Positions 59,689 through 64,000 of a stretch of DNA of 64,000 nt are shown in pieces (positions within the stretch are counted from its first letter, which is position 1; each line of letters begins with the position of its first letter). Below the pieces are notes generated by a model that saw only the letters and a list, made by a program, of their open reading frames with translations, ran no database searches and was not told where the DNA came from. This DNA comes from Urechis unicinctus. Lineage: Eukaryota; Annelida; Polychaeta; Xenopneusta; Urechidae. Location of the stretch: the NCBI GenBank assembly GCA_034190875.2, contig CM067354.1, positions 69,727,502 to 69,791,501 of the forward strand, given 5' to 3'. Both the position numbers and the translations under genes were made by a program.

Positions 59689-61694
59689 TTTGAATTTGCG
59701 GAAGTAGCATAAACTCCATCGTCAATCAGTTATATGAGTTATTGCTAGCGTTGCCTCCTATTTATCTTCATTACGCATACTTAAAGGTTCCTTGGCAAGC
59801 AACCGTTCACGCGCTAATTCACTGCGACAGGTAGCTGGCAATTTAGATTAAGTAAGACGAGAGCGAGTGTCGTATCGTGTAAACTTTCCCATTGAGTGAT
59901 AAAACATAATACGCCACTCATTGATAATCCGTATCAATGCAATAATGTCGTCCTCACTTACCAAATTCAATAGCTCTGAGTGGATGAAAACTCCGCATTT
60001 TTACAGGGTGTAATGAGTGATGATATTTGTTTTGCCCTGCGGGTATTTAATCTTCCTGTGACTGAAAATATCACAAATAATAAATTTCTCCGGGCTTGTA
60101 ATATGTTCATAATGAGGTTGATTGTCGTTAATTTTATTTTCTGCCGCTTAACATATGACATACGTGAACATAAATACCCTGGGACAAAATGTCCACATAG
60201 CTTCATGATACAAATGTATCAAAACAGACAGGTAATTATGATAGCAGGAATAACCTCATCTTCAAACAGGTGTCAAGAGGCAAACATCGTACAATCACGG
60301 CTTTATCCAATGGCACAATACTTGATATTTGATTTCGCTAGATGCTTTAATAAATACGGCGTTCCAACTATAATCGTATAATAAACTTTGCGAAACCCTA
60401 TATATATTTGCAAAGATAGCAATCAAGGACAGCACAATAAATTTGTACTACATCCATATCGACGATTGCAAAACCTGCCAGGGCCATAACATAACTACAT
60501 ATGTAGTATCCCAAGACGCTTGTAGAATATGGACGACATTATTTTATTTAATGGTACATCTGTTCGAACGATCCATTAAAAGAGAAGTAACGGGTGAAAC
60601 GGGTTCCGAACCTTAGCGGTCCATCTAGTTGCAGAGCAAAGCCTTTTACAGCTAATAGCTCTTGAGGTTCTTAGACATCCGCTTATGTACGATGAAGATT
60701 AATAGCTGAATTCATTTCCCATGATAACGATTGAGGTAGATAAGAACGTCAACCCATTGATACGAACAGCAAAGTGTTCAGATGGGATAGCACAACTCGC
60801 TGCCTAGGACTTCGAATAAACTGTCTCGAGACGATGACTGTTTTGTTGCACGCAAACGAACGCGAGCGCGTCAAACATCATAAGCAGCGAAGGCTCGCCT
60901 TATTGGTGATCATTAATTGAAAGTGATGGCTCTGTTATCCCACAGAATGTGAAACTAACGCTTTTGATGCCACAATACCTACGTAGCCGCCGTAGTGTTC
61001 TTCTTTGGTGTTTCGGAATAGTTTTGTACATAAGTATGGAACGCCCAGTCAGATATAAAATAGCGTGATAATTACACATGAATCGTAGATCGGGTCTCGG
61101 CTGACTTTCAAAGGAAAAATTAATAAGCGCTGCCAAAATACTTTTTGTGTAATTGAGTCCTTAAATATAATGGTTTATTAGTGAACGTTGTTAACGTCAA
61201 AGTTTTATTTTGTGAAAAGTTTTACAATTGCGTTTCCACATATGGCAAGTGTTGTATGCGAGAATTGTACTTAAACTGGCTACTGGTTTCCATGTATTTT
61301 GGATCCATTATCCAATGACTTATAATGATTTATACATACACAGTGACATTGATATATACTATAGTTATGAGAAATGCTCGTCAGCTTAAGCATACCGATG
61401 TTGGAAACCGGGTAATGGCACTAATGGTGCTCGATACATCACAGTCGCAACACAAGCGAATAGTTGAAAGCCACGTGACAGACCAATTGATCTTTTGTCA
61501 TGTATAATTAAACATTGTGTCAGTGCATACATTTTGCGAAGATTCTGTCAGATACATACGAGGGCTGAGAGGAATACGCTTAAGTAAGTTAAGCGGCCTT
61601 TGTCTCAAGCGCGCAACGTGGCCGTTTGTATATGGGCACACTCTTGCAGGTGAATGAAAAAATGTGCTAAATGTCAGGCAATAAACTGAAAACT
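59689..61694. other. Non-coding spacer
   Basis: Unique sequence after block D2. The longest non-repeat frame of the window is here (59,980-60,381, +, 133 codons). It has no recognisable domain, and one frame of this length is expected by chance in 64 kb of this composition. No repeats were noticed. Confidence 0.4.
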
Positions 61695-61905
<211 letters not shown>

Positions 61906-62494
61906 CGGGATCAAACACATTTGGAAACCTAACTGGCGTCTACGACCCAACGAGAAAGTAATACTCTCAAACCGTAGTATTTCTTTGTTGTGCAGCCCAT
62001 GTCTGACCAACTGTAAACTTACTTTGCTGATGACAGTGCGCACAATATAATTGCACTATTAACACTGCTATTTATCGTTGAGTCTATTCTTCCGTTTACA
62101 TCAAATACGATATTTGCCATGCTTTAAATGGAAACTAGAAATAGTTTGATAACGACAAGCATACGTAGCCTCAAATGTAATGACACAGATTCTACATAGT
62201 TTGCTCTCCTCACTGACATTCTGCCGCGCTGATTATCACTGACTCTGACCGCGGAAAGCACGTAAATAAACCACCAAATGCATACTTTTCACACTGTGTT
62301 CACTTTGCTGCTTATTCCCGTTTTTAAAGGTAATACTTTTTGCAAATAATGAACGATAAACATGATATAACAATAATTTTTTTGGAGCTAGACTCTCATA
62401 TTCCTAACTATTACCGTTACGTTTTGTATAATAACCTTATCCTCTACGATATATGAGTTACGTTTAAATCACATTAAATGCACGGAGTGTTATG
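61906..62494. other. Non-coding spacer
   Basis: Unique sequence between the microsatellite and block E2. No feature was seen. Confidence 0.35.
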
Positions 62495-63105
62495 TACAAT
62501 ACTCCCGCTCTACCGTAAGCTATTCGTCATTAAACGAGCTTGAGTTGAACTAAATGGATGCCACTCGCACAGATACACTGAACATAAAAACAATAATGTC
62601 CTATGCTTTGTGATTTAACACAGAAGGGTGGATATAATTTTGGTGAGACTATACTCGCAAATATTTACAGCGCGATTCGCTGTAGCTAGCTCAAGAAAAC
62701 ATTGCTCCAGATTGCATCGATACCCACCGACCTTGTAAACGACCAATATATTCGATTGAAGCCAAAAGGTAGCAATCCCACAGAGCTGTAACAAAGCGGA
62801 GCAGAGCGGTTGAGGAGTCATGCTGGGGTCTGTAGCAAACTTTGTCACTTCGTCAGTTCATCTTTATTGTCAATCCTTCAACATCTCATTGGGCATTTTA
62901 CAAGCCATAATTATATCGGACATCTGACACTATTGATACAGTGAAATACATATGTCTCTCGTGACAGCTGAGTTTACGAGTGGTACAATATCTTACGACA
63001 CCCATTTATCATCCGTATGTGTTTCCGGAATTATTTCCGCACTTATTTGATAAACCAGTGTAAAGTAGAGGTAAGCACCGCGAGATTACCGGGGCTTGAT
63101 TAATG
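62495..63105 (+). repeat. Duplicated block E, copy 2
   Basis: Matches 46,572-47,185 in the same orientation at roughly 90 percent by eye. It lies about 2.8 kb to the right of block D2, while copy 1 lies just left of block A copy 3, so the E pair brackets the right-hand segment. No gene is conserved. Confidence 0.9.
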
Positions 63106-64000
63106 CTGATAGTGCCTCGGTCAATGATTACATGATCAGAATGTGGCAGCCTATAAGCAAAACACAGGCTTGGGTATACCCAATTACTGACTTTTTAGGT
63201 TCCATTTTGTCGATATCATTTGAGCTATTTGGCTGATATGGAACTATACATTTGCATAGGATAACAAAGAAAGCCGTTGTTGGCATATTAAGTACTCATA
63301 TTAAAAGATTTTCCAGAGGTTAAGGTGCGTCCATCAATTTTATGTAAAATCGCTACCAAATAAGTATAGCAAAATATTCAGATAGGCCAACATAATTCTC
63401 TACCAGCCATATCCGAGTCGTTAAATACATACTCATTCTGCAAGGGATAGTTGATGATTTCCTAATCTGTGCTAACAATCATATTAAATCGCATGGATGC
63501 AAGAAAACATCTGTGTGTTGTGTTTACGTACCAATACCTATCGGGGAGCCGATTTGTTGCAACCATTGGCAATGCGATGAGATGATTTACTTAATAATGC
63601 ACAACTAACTGTATGTTAATATGGTGTTTCAATATGATGACATATGTGCTTGGAGGTGTCAGATCTCACAGCCGGCTGTCTATCCGCTTATTTCAAGTTG
63701 TAGACTCTGCTCTGGGGTCGTAATTCCGTCCGCAAACACATATATTACTGATAGTATCAGCTGATGAATCTTTAAGAACAATTCGTTTTCAAAACTGATG
63801 ATACTGTAAAAGTAATGCAAGATTAACCACGCTGAAGGTGAATGTTTGAAGGTCATTAAGCCACCTTAATACGTTCTCGTTCGAAGCTTGATTGTGGAAA
63901 CATCAGTAACATGAGACTCTAGGCAGTAATTACCACTAATCGCCCGGCTGATGGCCTTGACTAGACCTGAACGTAGGACAAACGATACAAAGTGCAGCAA
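63106..64000. other. Non-coding spacer at the right edge
   Basis: Unique sequence to the end of the window, with no feature seen. Confidence 0.35.

Noticed and set aside
59980..60381. 133-codon frame, the longest outside repeats
   Set aside because: At this base composition about one frame of this size is expected by chance in 64 kb. No domain, splice signals or composition bias support it.

Overview
This window looks like non-coding nuclear DNA from an animal. It has long (TA)n tracts, often compound with TG/CA or GATA/CTCT repeats, plus minisatellites, decayed transposon pieces and no convincing long gene. The CpG pattern, scattered retroelement remains and tandem repeats would fit a marine invertebrate such as a mollusc, but the species cannot be fixed from the sequence. 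Apart from low-complexity and minisatellite artefacts, open frames stay near 130 codons or less, which chance alone would give at this base composition.

The main organising fact is a large colinear direct duplication. Blocks A, B, C and D at about 10.58-28.87 kb recur in the same order and orientation at about 47.28-59.69 kb. They are clearly similar but interrupted by many indels. Block A is also tandemly duplicated in the left copy (12,059-16,383 and 16,382-20,315). A fifth pair, E (46.57-47.19 and 62.50-63.11 kb), brackets the right copy. The copies differ by insertions that show what happened after duplication: a 353-bp element with short inverted ends in B1, a roughly 1.5-kb insertion in D2, and a non-LTR retrotransposon fragment at the edge of B2.

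Between the two copies (about 29.5-46.5 kb) lies different DNA. Compound microsatellites at 30.36-31.25 and 39.76-40.03 kb enclose a segment whose two ends carry clusters of a CCAACCATTTTGG-like motif in opposite orientation. Inside it, about 32.65-38.4 kb is strongly CpG-depleted compared with everything around it, which suggests a germline-methylated gene body. It contains a 36-bp minisatellite, a 2-kb 17-bp minisatellite with 120-bp higher-order repeats, and a 36-bp-arm hairpin. To its right are a decayed fragment resembling the C-terminal tail of a transposon or virus-type family-B DNA polymerase (40.09-40.47 kb), a 33/99-bp minisatellite (41.84-42.45 kb), degenerate satellite-like DNA, and two short exon-like open stretches (43.6-44.5 kb).

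No operon, intact gene, rRNA, tRNA or CRISPR array was found. The value of the window is in its duplication history, foldback structures, tandem arrays and transposon fossils.
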